Shown: positions 32,989-41,875, numbered from the stretch's first letter. The stretch is 60,873 bases of DNA from Intestinimonas sp052065695 (GCF_052065695.1 NZ_JBQHTM010000017.1:1-60873), one strand, 5' to 3'. A program made the numbers and translations. Notes: generated by a model from the letters alone, not told the origin.

Positions 32989-34611
32989 TTAAGTCATGGA
33001 TGTGGTGGTCATGGGGTCCACGTCGCAGATAAGTAGATAGGGTCCGGACGCGGTGAGCATATCGCGGATGGCGCTGTCAACCTGACCGTCGTCGGAGATG
33101 CGCTTACTGGGGATGCCGTAGGCTTCGGCCAGCTTTTCAAAGTCGGGGGAGCCGGTGAGATCCACGCCGAAGGGGCCGCTGTAGCTGGAATACTGGATCT
33201 GGTGGACCAGGCCCAGCACCCCATTGTGGACCATGACGATCTTCACGTCGGTCCCCATGGCCTTCAGGGTGGCCAGCTCGTTTTCAAACATCTGGAAGCT
33301 GCCGTCGCCACAGACCACCACGGTCTGCCGGTCGGGGACGGCGGTCTTGACGCCGAGAGAGGCGGGGAGGGAGTAGCCCATGGTGCCCAGGCCGCCAGTA
33401 GTGAGGAAGCGGCCGTGCTTCATGGGCAGGTGTTTGGCCGCCCAGATCTGGTTCTGGCCCACATCCACGCAGACGCAGGCGTCGTCCTCCAGCTGCTCAC
33501 CCAGAGTGCGCATGAGGTAGGAGGGGGTGACGCTGCCGGTGCCGGGAGCGGCAGCGGGATGAGGCTCGGCCTGCCGCCGGGCCTGGAGGTCGGCAATCCA
33601 GGCCTCGCTCTGGGCCTTGGGGTGGTGGGAGATGAGCTGTTCCAGGATGACCTTCACGTCGCCCACCACGGGCACCGTGGTGGAGAAGTTCTTGCCGATC
33701 TCGGCGGGGTCCACATCCAGGTGGACGGTCTTGGTACGGCTGGCAATCTCCTTGGGGGAGGTCACCGCCCGGTCGGCGGCCCGGGCGCCGGCAATGATGA
33801 GCAGGTCGGTGGTGTTGAGGGCCCGGTTGGCGGTGGGGGTACCGAAGGCACCGATCATGCCCAGGTTCAGGGGGTGGTTCCTGGGCAGCAGCCCCAGGCC
33901 CATCATGGTGGTGACTACCGGGATGCGGGCGCTCTCGCACAGGGTGATCAGCTCTTCCTGGGCCTTGGCGCTGAAGAGACCGCCGCCCACGCACAGCAGG
34001 GGTTTCTGGGCGGCGGAGATGGAGGCGGCCACCCGCTTGATCTGGTTGTCGTTGCCCTTGACGCTGGGCTTGTAGCCCCGGATGTCCACGCTGTCGGGGT
34101 AGACGGGGTCGATCATCTGCTGCTGGATGTCGATGGGGATGTCGATGAGCACGGGGCCCTGCCGACCGGTGGAGGCGATGTGGAAGGCCTCCTTGACGAC
34201 GCGGGGAATATCGTTGGCGTCCTTCACTAGGTAGCTGTGCTTGATGAAGGGGGCACAGGCGCCGGTGATGTCCACCTCCTGAAAGATGTCCCGGCCCAGC
34301 AGGTAGCTCTGGACCTGGCCGGTGATGGCCACCATGGGGATGGAGTCCATGTAGGCGGTGGCGATGCCGGTGATGAGGTTGGTGGCGCCGGGACCGGAGG
34401 TCACCATGCACACACCGGGCTTGCCAATCATGCGGGCGTAACCGGAGGCCATGTGACCGGCGTTCTGTTCCGTGCGGACCAGGGTGTAGGCGATGTCGGT
34501 GGCGGCCAGGGCATCCACAGCGGGGCAGATAGTGGCGCCGGCATAGCCGAATACCCGCTCCACCCCCTCGCGCTTAAGGCTCTCCATCAGGGCCTGGGCT
34601 CCGTTGATCAT
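32989..34611 (-). CDS. ilvB: Acetolactate synthase catalytic subunit, set 1
   Basis: 540 residues, first gene of the operon. ThDP motif CGDGSFQMFENELATL...HNGVLG and TTGGLGTMGYSLPASLG are present. The catalytic glutamate is retained but in the context LVRTEQNAGHMASG, where most acetolactate synthases have H-E-Q-G; the preceding histidine is threonine here. The N-terminal VFGYAGATI also departs from GYPGG. It is therefore a diverged paralogue of set 2, perhaps with different substrate preference or regulation. The ATG at 34611 follows GAGGAGGA; the T-box leader lies directly upstream. Confidence 0.93.
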   Translation of the reverse strand: MINGAQALMESLKREGVERVFGYAGATICPAVDALAATDIAYTLVRTEQNAGHMASGYARMIGKPGVCMVTSGPGATNLITGIATAYMDSIPMVAITGQVQSYLLGRDIFQEVDITGACAPFIKHSYLVKDANDIPRVVKEAFHIASTGRQGPVLIDIPIDIQQQMIDPVYPDSVDIRGYKPSVKGNDNQIKRVAASISAAQKPLLCVGGGLFSAKAQEELITLCESARIPVVTTMMGLGLLPRNHPLNLGMIGAFGTPTANRALNTTDLLIIAGARAADRAVTSPKEIASRTKTVHLDVDPAEIGKNFSTTVPVVGDVKVILEQLISHHPKAQSEAWIADLQARRQAEPHPAAAPGTGSVTPSYLMRTLGEQLEDDACVCVDVGQNQIWAAKHLPMKHGRFLTTGGLGTMGYSLPASLGVKTAVPDRQTVVVCGDGSFQMFENELATLKAMGTDVKIVMVHNGVLGLVHQIQYSSYSGPFGVDLTGSPDFEKLAEAYGIPSKRISDDGQVDSAIRDMLTASGPYLLICDVDPMTTTSMT

Positions 34612-34689
34612 GCAGCATTCCTCCTCGAGTTTCAAAATAGGAAAAGCTCCCGGTGACCGGAAGCGGGGTTGTGCTAGAAAAGGGACAAA

Positions 34690-34950
34690 TATGCAAAAAG
34701 ACTTCGTCCTCTCTAGGACGAAGTCTTACTCCGTGGTACCACCTAAATTCGCAGGCAAACGCCCGCGCGCTTTCATCCCCGGTAACGGGGGGAACCGTCG
34801 CCCCCTACTGGAAGTTCAAGGGCGCAGCTCACGAGCGACTTTCTCCCGGCCCCTCACGGGAGCTCACACCTGCCGCTCCCTCTCTGGGCTTGCGAGACCG
34901 ATTTACTTACCCGGTCATTGCTGTTTTCGCAATATAAAAATGTGACATTA
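34690..34950 (-). promoter_or_regulatory. T-box riboswitch leader of the ilv operon
   Basis: On the minus strand the T-box core AATTTAGGTGGTACCACGG (34731-34750) is followed by a terminator stem GACTTCGTCC/GGACGAAGTC with T5. Stem I features are visible: AAGTA, AGAGAG and an apical GGTG loop, followed by the GAG...TGAA...AGTAG...CGG linker. The specifier is not clear: the strand opposite AAGTA reads GGAGAAAGTC, in which GTC (Val; 34837-34839) is only a tentative reading. By gene content an Ile, Leu or Val tRNA is expected. Confidence 0.93.
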
Positions 34951-34956
34951 GTCATC

Positions 34957-34985
34957 ATGATACAACTGCTAGGTCCATTTGTCAA
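34957..34985 (-). promoter_or_regulatory. Promoter of the ilv operon
   Basis: On the minus strand TTGACA (34980-34985), a 17-base spacer and TATCAT (34957-34962). Transcription would start near 34950 at the beginning of the T-box leader. Confidence 0.85.
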
Positions 34986-35157
34986 CGGTGGATTTTTAGA
35001 AAAAACAAAAAAATTCGCATTCCGAACAAGTGAAGCGGAGAATTGCAGGCGCTTGCCTTAAACCGCAGGCGGACGGAGGGAAAAGGCAAATTTATTTTCC
35101 CTAATTTCGGCGCTTTTTTCGCTGGAAATGCTGGACATTTTTGATTGGTAGTACTAT

Positions 35158-35163
35158 TATAAT
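35158..35163 (+). promoter_or_regulatory. Probable -10 box of the rnf operon
   Basis: TATAAT within an AT-rich stretch 177 bases before rnfC. No perfect -35 is seen at 17 bases; GGACAT-like sequences lie slightly further away. It implies a long 5' leader. The region 34986-35157 holds nothing else recognisable. Confidence 0.5.
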
Positions 35164-35190
35164 AAAGATTCGAGCATGCCCTATGCAGGG

Positions 35191-35293
35191 GGTCGGATCA
35201 TTGGGGAGAAGGCAGGCCGGTGAGAACGGACTGCCCATCGGGAAGGACCGCTGAACAAATGACTGAGCATTCTGACAGCCACTTGTTCAGCGG
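35191..35293 (+). other. Structured 5' leader of rnfC
   Basis: A hairpin GGCAG-g-CCG/CGG-a-CTGCC with loop GTGAGAA sits within an outer GGTC/GACC pairing with purine-rich internal loops. The next hairpin has a perfect 11-bp stem CCGCTGAACAA/TTGTTCAGCGG (35248-35258, 35283-35293) and shares two bases with the outer pairing, so the two may compete. There is no U-tract. It does not match a riboswitch consensus known to me; a cis-regulatory RNA is possible. Confidence 0.45.
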
Positions 35294-35339
35294 CCTAAAT
35301 TCGGAAGCAGAGGTTTGAAGTAATGACAGAGGTGATGCT

Positions 35340-36683
35340 ATGAGTCATAAGTTTTATGGCGGCGTCCACCCCGCCGAGCACAAGGAGGCAACGGAGCGCA
35401 AGCCTGTTGTCCCGCTGGAGGAAGCTCCGGCTCAGGTGGTGATCCCCATGTCCATGCATGTGGGCGCTCCCTGCAAGCCCATCGTGGCTGTGGGGGATGA
35501 GGTGAAGGTTGGCCAGAAGATCGGCGAGATCGCCGGTCTGGGCGCTCCCATTCACGCCAGCGTCTCCGGCAAGGTCGTGGCCGTGGAGGCCCGGCCCCAT
35601 CCCGGCGGAGGCAAAATGATGTCCGTGGTCATCGAGAACGATTTCCAGGACACTCCCTGTGAGACCATCAAGCACCGTGACAATGTGGATGTCCTCACTC
35701 CCCAGGAGATCATCGACATCGTCAAGGAAGCCGGTATCACCGGTATGGGCGGCGCGGGCTTCCCCACCCACGTCAAGCTCTCCGGCGCGGTGGGCAAAGT
35801 CGACGCCATCCTCATCAATGGCGCTGAGTGTGAGCCCTACATCACCGCCGACCACCGGCTCATGCTGGAGCGCGGCGAGGCCGTTCTGGGCGGCGTGGGC
35901 TTTATCATGAAGGCCCTTGGCCTGAAGGAGGCCACCATCGGCATCGAGGGCAACAAGCTCGACGCCGTGGAGCACCTGAAGAGCCTGCTCCCCGCCGACA
36001 GCGGCATCCATATCGAGACCCTGAAGACCCGCTACCCCCAGGGCGCTGAGAAGCAGCTCATCCAGCGGATCACCGGCCGTGAGGTGCCCCCCGGAGGCCT
36101 GCCCGCCGACGTGGGCTGCACCGTGTTTAACGTGGCCACCGCCTCCGCTATTTACGACGCGGTCACCGAGGGCAAGCCCCTCACCCACCGCAACGTCACC
36201 CTGACCGGCGGCGCCATGGCCCGGCCCATGAACGTCAACGCCCCCATCGGCACCCCCATCGAGCACCTCATCAAGATGGCCGGCGGGTTCCAGACCCAGC
36301 CCCAGCGCCTCCTGATGGGCGGCCCCATGATGGGCAACCCCCAGTACGATCTCACCGCCCCCATGATGAAGGGCACCAACTGTATCCTGGCCCTCACCGA
36401 CGCCGAGGCTGCCGTGCAGGACACCGAGCAGACCTGCATCCGCTGCGGCAAGTGTGTCAACGCCTGCCCCATGCACCTCATGCCCCTCTACATGCGTATG
36501 TACAGCATGAAGCGCGACTGGGACAAGGTCCAGGAGTACAACGTGATGGACTGCATGGAGTGCGGTTCCTGCAACTACATCTGCCCCGCCCGGATCCACC
36601 TGGTCCAGACCTTCCGGATGGCCAAGTTTGAGATCCGCGGTCTCCAGCAGAAAGCGAAAGCGAAGGAGGCGGCCAAAGCATGA
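35340..36683 (+). CDS. rnfC: Rnf complex subunit C (NADH-binding, Fe-S)
   Basis: A 447-residue peripheral subunit that passes electrons between NAD+ and the membrane part of Rnf. It has the N-terminal barrel-sandwich-like region, the FMN/NADH-binding GMGGAGFPTHVKL and INGAECEPYIT segments, and two ferredoxin-type 4Fe-4S motifs, CIRCGKCVNACP and CMECGSCNYICP, near the C-terminus. RBS AGAGGTGAT precedes the ATG. First of six rnf genes; it overlaps rnfD by four bases. Confidence 0.96.
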   Translation: MSHKFYGGVHPAEHKEATERKPVVPLEEAPAQVVIPMSMHVGAPCKPIVAVGDEVKVGQKIGEIAGLGAPIHASVSGKVVAVEARPHPGGGKMMSVVIENDFQDTPCETIKHRDNVDVLTPQEIIDIVKEAGITGMGGAGFPTHVKLSGAVGKVDAILINGAECEPYITADHRLMLERGEAVLGGVGFIMKALGLKEATIGIEGNKLDAVEHLKSLLPADSGIHIETLKTRYPQGAEKQLIQRITGREVPPGGLPADVGCTVFNVATASAIYDAVTEGKPLTHRNVTLTGGAMARPMNVNAPIGTPIEHLIKMAGGFQTQPQRLLMGGPMMGNPQYDLTAPMMKGTNCILALTDAEAAVQDTEQTCIRCGKCVNACPMHLMPLYMRMYSMKRDWDKVQEYNVMDCMECGSCNYICPARIHLVQTFRMAKFEIRGLQQKAKAKEAAKA

Positions 36684-37717
36684 GCAACGAGAATAAGCTG
36701 CTGGGGGTAGCTTCCTCCCCCCACGTCTCCTCTCCCATCGGCACCCGCTCCCTGATGCTGGATGTGCTGATCGCCCTGGTGCCCGCTCTGTGCGCGGCTG
36801 TGTACTTCTTCGGCCCCCGGGCCCTCATCGCCACCATCATCTCTGTGGTGGCCTGTGAGATCTTCGAGATCGGTTACCGCAAGCTCCTCCACAAGACCCA
36901 GACCAGCGGCGACCTGTCTGCCGCCGTCACCGGTGTGCTGCTGGCCTTTGTCTGCCCCGTGACCCTGCCCTACTGGATGCTGATCATCGGCGACTTTTTC
37001 GCCATCGTGGTGGTCAAGCAGCTCTTCGGCGGCCTGGGCAAGAACTTCATCAACCCCGCCCTGGGCGGCCGTGCCTTCCTGATGCTCAGCTACCCGGTGG
37101 CCATGACCACCTGGGCTGTGCCTGGCAAGTGGTCCGGCCTCATCTCCGCTGCCGACGCCGTCACTGGCGCCACCCCCCTGTCCGTGGATTTCATGCACTC
37201 CGGTGTTCTGCCTGAGGCCAGCATCATGGACATGTTCGTGGGCAATGTGGGCGGCTGCATCGGCGAGGTCTCCGCTGTGATGCTTCTGGCCGGCGGTATC
37301 TACCTCATCGCCCGGGGCGTCATCCGTCCCAACATCCCCGTGGCCTTCATTGCCACCGTGGCGGTGCTCACCTTCATCTTCCCCCAGGGCGGCAACGACC
37401 GCGTCACCTGGATGCTCTATGAGCTGCTGGGCGGCGGCCTGTTCCTGGGTGCCTTCTTCATGGCCACCGACTATGTGACCAGCCCCACCAGCCCCAAGGG
37501 TGAGATCGTCTTCGGCATCGGCTGTGGCCTGCTCACCGTGTTTATCCGCTACTTCGGCGGCTATCCCGAGGGCGTCAGCTACGCCATCCTCATCATGAAC
37601 GTGTGCGTGTGGTTCATCGATCAGGCGACCAAGCCCGCCCGCTTCGGCTTCACCAAAGAGATGAAGGAGAAGGCTAAGGCTGCCAAGAAAGCTGCAAAGG
37701 AGGGCGCCGCCAAATGA
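36680..37717 (+). CDS. rnfD: Rnf complex subunit D
   Basis: A 345-residue integral membrane subunit of the NqrB/RnfD family with about nine to ten helices. It has LGGRAFLMLSYPVAMTTW and the FMN attachment context ATDYVTSPTSPKG, in which a threonine carries covalent FMN in this family. The C-terminal Lys/Ala-rich tail is cytoplasmic. Start and stop codons overlap the neighbours by four bases, indicating tight coupling within the operon. Confidence 0.95.
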   Translation: MSNENKLLGVASSPHVSSPIGTRSLMLDVLIALVPALCAAVYFFGPRALIATIISVVACEIFEIGYRKLLHKTQTSGDLSAAVTGVLLAFVCPVTLPYWMLIIGDFFAIVVVKQLFGGLGKNFINPALGGRAFLMLSYPVAMTTWAVPGKWSGLISAADAVTGATPLSVDFMHSGVLPEASIMDMFVGNVGGCIGEVSAVMLLAGGIYLIARGVIRPNIPVAFIATVAVLTFIFPQGGNDRVTWMLYELLGGGLFLGAFFMATDYVTSPTSPKGEIVFGIGCGLLTVFIRYFGGYPEGVSYAILIMNVCVWFIDQATKPARFGFTKEMKEKAKAAKKAAKEGAAK

Positions 37718-38262
37718 GCGATTCCGTTGTTATGAAGAAAAAAGAGGCGGGTCCGGTCCAGCTGATCGTCACCCTGTTCGCCATCAGCGCCATCTGCGCC
37801 GTGCTGCTGGGCCTGGTGAACAACATCACCATGGGTCCCATCGAGGTGGCCACTCAGGCCAAGACCCAGGCCGCCATGGAGGCTGTGCTTCCCGCTGACA
37901 GCTATACCGAGGTGGCATACACCGGCGGTGATCCTCTCGTTACAAAGGTCTACCAGGCCGGCGACGCCGGCTATGTGGTCCAGGTCGCGCCCTCCGGCTT
38001 CGGCGGCGTACTGGACATCATGGTGGGCGTGAACACCGACGGCACCTGCTCCGGCGTGTCCATCATCAGCCACTCCGAGACCTCTGGTCTGGGCGCCAAC
38101 GCCACCAAGGAGGACTTCCGGAGCCAGTTCGTGGGCAAGTCCAATGTGGCCGTCACCAAGGACGGCGGCGAGATCGCCGCTCTCACCGGCGCCACCATCA
38201 CCTCCCGCGCGGTCTGCAGCGGCGTCAATGCTGCCATCACCGCCGTGGGCACTCTGGGTTAA
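37714..38262 (+). CDS. rnfG: Rnf complex subunit G (FMN-binding)
   Basis: A 182-residue subunit with one N-terminal membrane helix (LIVTLFAISAICAVLLGLV) and an extracytoplasmic FMN-binding domain. The motif LTGATITSRAV near residue 160 holds the threonine to which FMN is covalently attached by ApbE in related proteins. No apbE gene is in the window. Twelve bases upstream of rnfE. Confidence 0.95.
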   Translation: MSDSVVMKKKEAGPVQLIVTLFAISAICAVLLGLVNNITMGPIEVATQAKTQAAMEAVLPADSYTEVAYTGGDPLVTKVYQAGDAGYVVQVAPSGFGGVLDIMVGVNTDGTCSGVSIISHSETSGLGANATKEDFRSQFVGKSNVAVTKDGGEIAALTGATITSRAVCSGVNAAITAVGTLG

Positions 38263-38274
38263 GGAGGTTAGACC

Positions 38275-38922
38275 ATGGACATTAAGAAACAATTCAAGGA
38301 AGGTCTGGTCACCCAGAACCCCGTGCTGGTGCAGCTGCTGGGCATGTGCTCCACCATGGCCATCACCACTGTGTTCTTCAACGGCGTGGGCATGGGCCTG
38401 TCCGTGCTCATCATCCTGACCTGTTCCAACATCGTTATTTCCGCCCTGCGGAAGGTTATCCCCAACTCCATCCGTATCGCCTGCTTCATCGTGGTCATCG
38501 CCACCTTCGTGACCATCGTGGATCTGCTGCTCAAAGCCTTCGTACCGGCATTGTCGGATAGCTTGGGCGTGTTTATCCCACTGATCGTGGTGAACTGCAT
38601 TATCCTGGGCCGTGCCGAGGGCTTCTGCTACAAGAACGGTGTGGCCGCCTCCGCTGTGGACGGCATCTTCCAGGGCATCGGCTACACCTGGGTGCTGGTG
38701 GTCATGTGCCTGGTCCGTGAGCTGCTGGGCAACGGCACCATCCTGGGTGGCCTGAGCTTCATCAACGACAGCAACGGCATCCGTATCCTGCCCGAGGGCG
38801 TGGGCGCTCTGGGCATCTCCCTCCCCGTGGGCGGCTTCCTGGTGCTGGCCTGCCTTATCGCCTTCATGCAGTGGGCCCTGGCTCGCTCCGAGAAGAAAAA
38901 AACTGAGGAGGTGGCTCAGTAA
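38275..38922 (+). CDS. rnfE: Rnf complex subunit E
   Basis: A 215-residue, six-helix membrane subunit of the RnfA/RnfE/NqrD family. Family cues are VQLLGMCSTMAITT near the start and LIVVNCIILGRAEGF in the middle; conserved cysteines in such segments bind an Fe-S cluster shared with RnfA. The final A of its stop codon is the first base of the rnfA start (TAATG). Confidence 0.95.
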   Translation: MDIKKQFKEGLVTQNPVLVQLLGMCSTMAITTVFFNGVGMGLSVLIILTCSNIVISALRKVIPNSIRIACFIVVIATFVTIVDLLLKAFVPALSDSLGVFIPLIVVNCIILGRAEGFCYKNGVAASAVDGIFQGIGYTWVLVVMCLVRELLGNGTILGGLSFINDSNGIRILPEGVGALGISLPVGGFLVLACLIAFMQWALARSEKKKTEEVAQ

Positions 38923-39533
38923 TGGACGTGACACAACTCTTTTCCATCGCCCTGGGCGCTATCCTGGTCAATAACTTTATCTTCTCCCAGTTCCTGGGCA
39001 TCTGCCCCTTCATGGGCGTTTCCAAAAAGGTGGACACCGCTCTGGGCATGGGCCTGGCCGTGACCTTCGTCATGGGTCTGGCCTCCGCCGTGTGCTGGAT
39101 CATCAACGAGTACCTGCTGGTGAACCCCGCCATCTTCGGCGACGGCCCCAACCTGGCCTTCATGCAGACCATCGCCTTCATCCTGGTCATCGCCTCTCTG
39201 GTGCAGTTCGTGGAGATGTTCCTGAAGAAGAACGTCCCCTCCCTGTATCAGGCTCTCGGTATCTATCTGCCCCTCATCACCACCAACTGCGCCGTGCTGG
39301 GCGTGGTGCTGCTGAACGTGCAGAACAACTACAACTTCATCGAGAGCGTTGTCTACGGCATCACCGGCGGCCTGGGCTTCCTGCTGGCCATCTTCCTCTT
39401 CGCCAGTGTCCGTGAGCGCCTGGACGCCACCATGGACTGCCCCAAGGCTTTTGAGGGCTTCCCCATCGCTCTGGTCACCGCCGGCCTCATCGCTCTGGCC
39501 TTCATGGGCTTCAGCGGCCTGAGCGTGTTTTAA
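38922..39533 (+). CDS. rnfA: Rnf complex subunit A
   Basis: A 203-residue, six-helix subunit paralogous to RnfE and inverted in the membrane relative to it. Diagnostic segments are LVNNFIFSQFLGICPFMGVS and LPLITTNCAVLGV. Together with RnfE it forms the membrane core of the ion-pumping path. Overlaps rnfE by one base and is 12 bases before rnfB. Confidence 0.96.
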   Translation: MDVTQLFSIALGAILVNNFIFSQFLGICPFMGVSKKVDTALGMGLAVTFVMGLASAVCWIINEYLLVNPAIFGDGPNLAFMQTIAFILVIASLVQFVEMFLKKNVPSLYQALGIYLPLITTNCAVLGVVLLNVQNNYNFIESVVYGITGGLGFLLAIFLFASVRERLDATMDCPKAFEGFPIALVTAGLIALAFMGFSGLSVF

Positions 39534-39545
39534 GGAGGGGCTGAA

Positions 39546-40436
39546 ATGAATCTGGTTTTATTTGCGTTCCTGGTCCTGGGTGGACTGGGTCTGATCTTCG
39601 GCGCCGTGCTGGCCTTCGCTTCCCGGGTGTTTGCCGTTGAGGTGGACCCCCGTGAGGAGGCCATCATCGGCTGCCTGCCCGGCGCCAACTGCGGCGGCTG
39701 CGGCTACGCTGGCTGCGGCGGCTACGCTGCCGCCGTGGTGAAGGGCGAGGCGCCCGTCAACAAGTGCGCCGCTGGCGGCGCCGCCGTGGCTGCCCAGATC
39801 GGTGAGATCATGGGCGTGGCCGCCGGTGACAGCGTCAAGATGGTGGCCACCGTCCACTGCACCGGCTGCGGTGTGGACCACCAGAAGTACGAGTACATCG
39901 GTGTCCACGACTGCGTGGCGGCTGCCCGCCTCCCCGGCGGTGGCCCCCTGAGCTGTGACTACGGCTGCCTGGGCATGGGCTCCTGTGAGAAGGTGTGTCC
40001 CTTCGACGCCATCCATGTCGTCAACGGCGTGGCCAAGGTGGACGAGGATAAGTGTAAGGCCTGCAACCAGTGCGTGGACATCTGCCCCCGCCACATCATT
40101 GCCCTGGAGCCCTACAAGACCAAGAAGCACGTCACCATCCCCTGCTCCTCCAAGGACAAGGGTCCTGCCGTCACCAAGGTCTGCTCTAACGGCTGCATTG
40201 GCTGCTCTCTGTGCGCCAAGTCCTGCCCCAAGGAAGCCATCACTATGGTCAACAACCTGGCCGTCATCGATTACGACAAGTGCGTCGGCTGCGGTATCTG
40301 CGCCCAGAAGTGCCCCCGCAAGCTGATCACTGTGGACGGCAAGGTGCCCGAGGTCAAGCCTGCGGCTCCCAAGGCTGCCGCTCCGGCCGCCCCCAAGGCC
40401 GCCGCCGAGGCTCCCAAGGCGGAGACCAAGGAGTAA
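39546..40436 (+). CDS. rnfB: Rnf complex subunit B (ferredoxin oxidoreductase)
   Basis: A 296-residue multi-cluster subunit taken to receive electrons from ferredoxin. An N-terminal membrane anchor is followed by a 4Fe-4S motif (CLPGANCGGCGYAGC). Four ferredoxin-like cysteine sets follow: CLGMGSCEKVCP, CKACNQCVDICP, CSNGCIGCSLCAKSCP and CVGCGICAQKCP. The last 30 residues are a low-complexity Ala/Pro/Lys tail. Last gene of the operon. Confidence 0.95.
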   Translation: MNLVLFAFLVLGGLGLIFGAVLAFASRVFAVEVDPREEAIIGCLPGANCGGCGYAGCGGYAAAVVKGEAPVNKCAAGGAAVAAQIGEIMGVAAGDSVKMVATVHCTGCGVDHQKYEYIGVHDCVAAARLPGGGPLSCDYGCLGMGSCEKVCPFDAIHVVNGVAKVDEDKCKACNQCVDICPRHIIALEPYKTKKHVTIPCSSKDKGPAVTKVCSNGCIGCSLCAKSCPKEAITMVNNLAVIDYDKCVGCGICAQKCPRKLITVDGKVPEVKPAAPKAAAPAAPKAAAEAPKAETKE

Positions 40437-40460
40437 GGCTCCTATTTCCATCCAACGTAA

Positions 40461-40495
40461 AAAAGACCTCCCGCCATCGGCGGGAGGCCTTTTTC
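40461..40495 (+). terminator. Terminator of the rnf operon
   Basis: The stem CCTCCCGCC/GGCGGGAGG with loop ATC lies between A5 and T5 tracts; it may also stop transcription from the opposite strand. Confidence 0.9.
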
Positions 40496-40507
40496 TGTCT
40501 ATAAAGT

Positions 40508-41791
40508 TCAGCAGCCGGTCATAATGCGGATGATCTCCTCATCGGTCTCCTTCATGCCCTCCTTGCCCAGGCGGGTTACGTTGCGGAGGGTGGACTCGAT
40601 GCCCTTGGAGATGATACCGTCTCCGCCATGGAACTCCTGGCCGTTGAGGAACATGTAGTAGCCCAGGATGCCGGCGTCCACGGCGGCGGCGATCTTGCCG
40701 GCGCAGGAGGCCTTGGCGCCGTCGCAGATGATGCCGGAGGTGATGGCCAGGGCGTTGACGATGGTATGGGCGGCCTCCGTCCGGCCGCCGCCCAGCAGGT
40801 AGGCAATGCCCGCCCCGGCGCTGGCCCCGGCACTGACGGCGCCGCAGTAGGCCGACAGGCGGCCGATGCCTTCCTTTTGGTAGATGGCGGTGAGGTTGGA
40901 CAGGGTGAGGGCACGGTAGAGGCGCTCCGGGGGGCTGTTCAGCTCCTTGGCGTACTCAATGACGGGCAGGGAGACCGTCATGCCCTGGTTACCGCTGCCG
41001 GAGTTGATGACCACGGGCAGTTCACAGCCGCTCATGCGGGCGTCGGAGCCGGCGGCGGCGGCAGCACGGGCCCGGACCTTCACGTCGTCGCCGTAGATCT
41101 TCAGCAGGGTGGAGCCGATGTTGGCGCCCCAGTCCCCCTGGAGCCCTTCCCGGGAAATAGCGGTGTTATAGGCGATCTGGCGGTCCAGCAGGGGCTTTAC
41201 ATCCTCGATGTCCACCGTGTCGGCGAAGTCAAAGATGTCATCGAAGTCCATGAGGGCCCGGTCAGGGGAGGCGGCGGTGGCGGTGCCGCAGCCCACGGCG
41301 GGAGCCTCAAAAAGAGTCTCGCCGTCCTTCACCATGGACACGATGTTGGTGTGCTGATTGGCCACCCGGACACTGGCACTGTGGCCGCCGGAGCGGACGG
41401 TGACGGTGACGTCCAGTACCAGGTCAGTGTCGGCGGGGAGGACCTGGATGGAGGTGGTCTCCAGGTAGCGGCCCAAGGCCTCCCGCTGCTCGGGAGTGAC
41501 AGAGGCGATGACCTCCAGCTCACGGTTGGGGTCACCGGCCACCACGCCCACGGCGGCTGCGGTCTCAATGCCCTTCCGGCCCCCGGTGTTGGGCACCACC
41601 ACACTCTTGACGTTCTTGATGATATTGCCGCTGGCGGCCACGGTGATGGCCTCGGGGAGTGCGCCCAGCAGCTCCCGGGCCTTGGCGGCGCAGAAGGAGA
41701 TGGAGATGGGCTCGGTGCAGCCCATGGCGGGCACCAGCTCCTCGGCCAGGATGCGGAGATAGGCCGCATAACGGGGATCGTTCTGATTCAC
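40508..41791 (-). CDS. L-cysteine desulfidase / UPF0597 family protein
   Basis: 427 residues of the UPF0597 (CdsB/YhaM) family, which resembles the alpha chain of iron-sulfur serine dehydratases. The N-terminal MGCTEPISISFCAAKA is the family signature. Conserved SGSGNQGM and AYCGAVSAGAGAG-like segments and a CDGAKASCAGKI motif contain the cluster-binding cysteines. Known members turn cysteine into pyruvate, sulfide and ammonia. The start is GTG at 41791 after TGGGAGGAA; a longer TTG-started form is possible but poorly placed. Substrate not certain. Confidence 0.85.
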   Translation of the reverse strand: MNQNDPRYAAYLRILAEELVPAMGCTEPISISFCAAKARELLGALPEAITVAASGNIIKNVKSVVVPNTGGRKGIETAAAVGVVAGDPNRELEVIASVTPEQREALGRYLETTSIQVLPADTDLVLDVTVTVRSGGHSASVRVANQHTNIVSMVKDGETLFEAPAVGCGTATAASPDRALMDFDDIFDFADTVDIEDVKPLLDRQIAYNTAISREGLQGDWGANIGSTLLKIYGDDVKVRARAAAAAGSDARMSGCELPVVINSGSGNQGMTVSLPVIEYAKELNSPPERLYRALTLSNLTAIYQKEGIGRLSAYCGAVSAGASAGAGIAYLLGGGRTEAAHTIVNALAITSGIICDGAKASCAGKIAAAVDAGILGYYMFLNGQEFHGGDGIISKGIESTLRNVTRLGKEGMKETDEEIIRIMTGC

Positions 41792-41875
41792 GGAAAGGTT
41801 CCTCCCACTCAATGTCTTCAATAAAAACTATTTTAATCCTTTTGTTGGAATCTGGCAAGAGAGAGGGAAAAATGG

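Noticed and set aside
34811..34818. TGAACTTC as a leucine specifier of the ilv T-box
   Set aside because: Comparison with the Trp T-box in this window shows that this GAA belongs to the conserved GAG...TGAA...AGTAG linker after Stem I, not to the specifier loop.
35191..35260. Cobalamin, TPP or FMN riboswitch before rnfC
   Set aside because: GGTGAGAA is reminiscent of a cobalamin element, but the rest of the conserved core does not follow; TPP and FMN core sequences are also absent.
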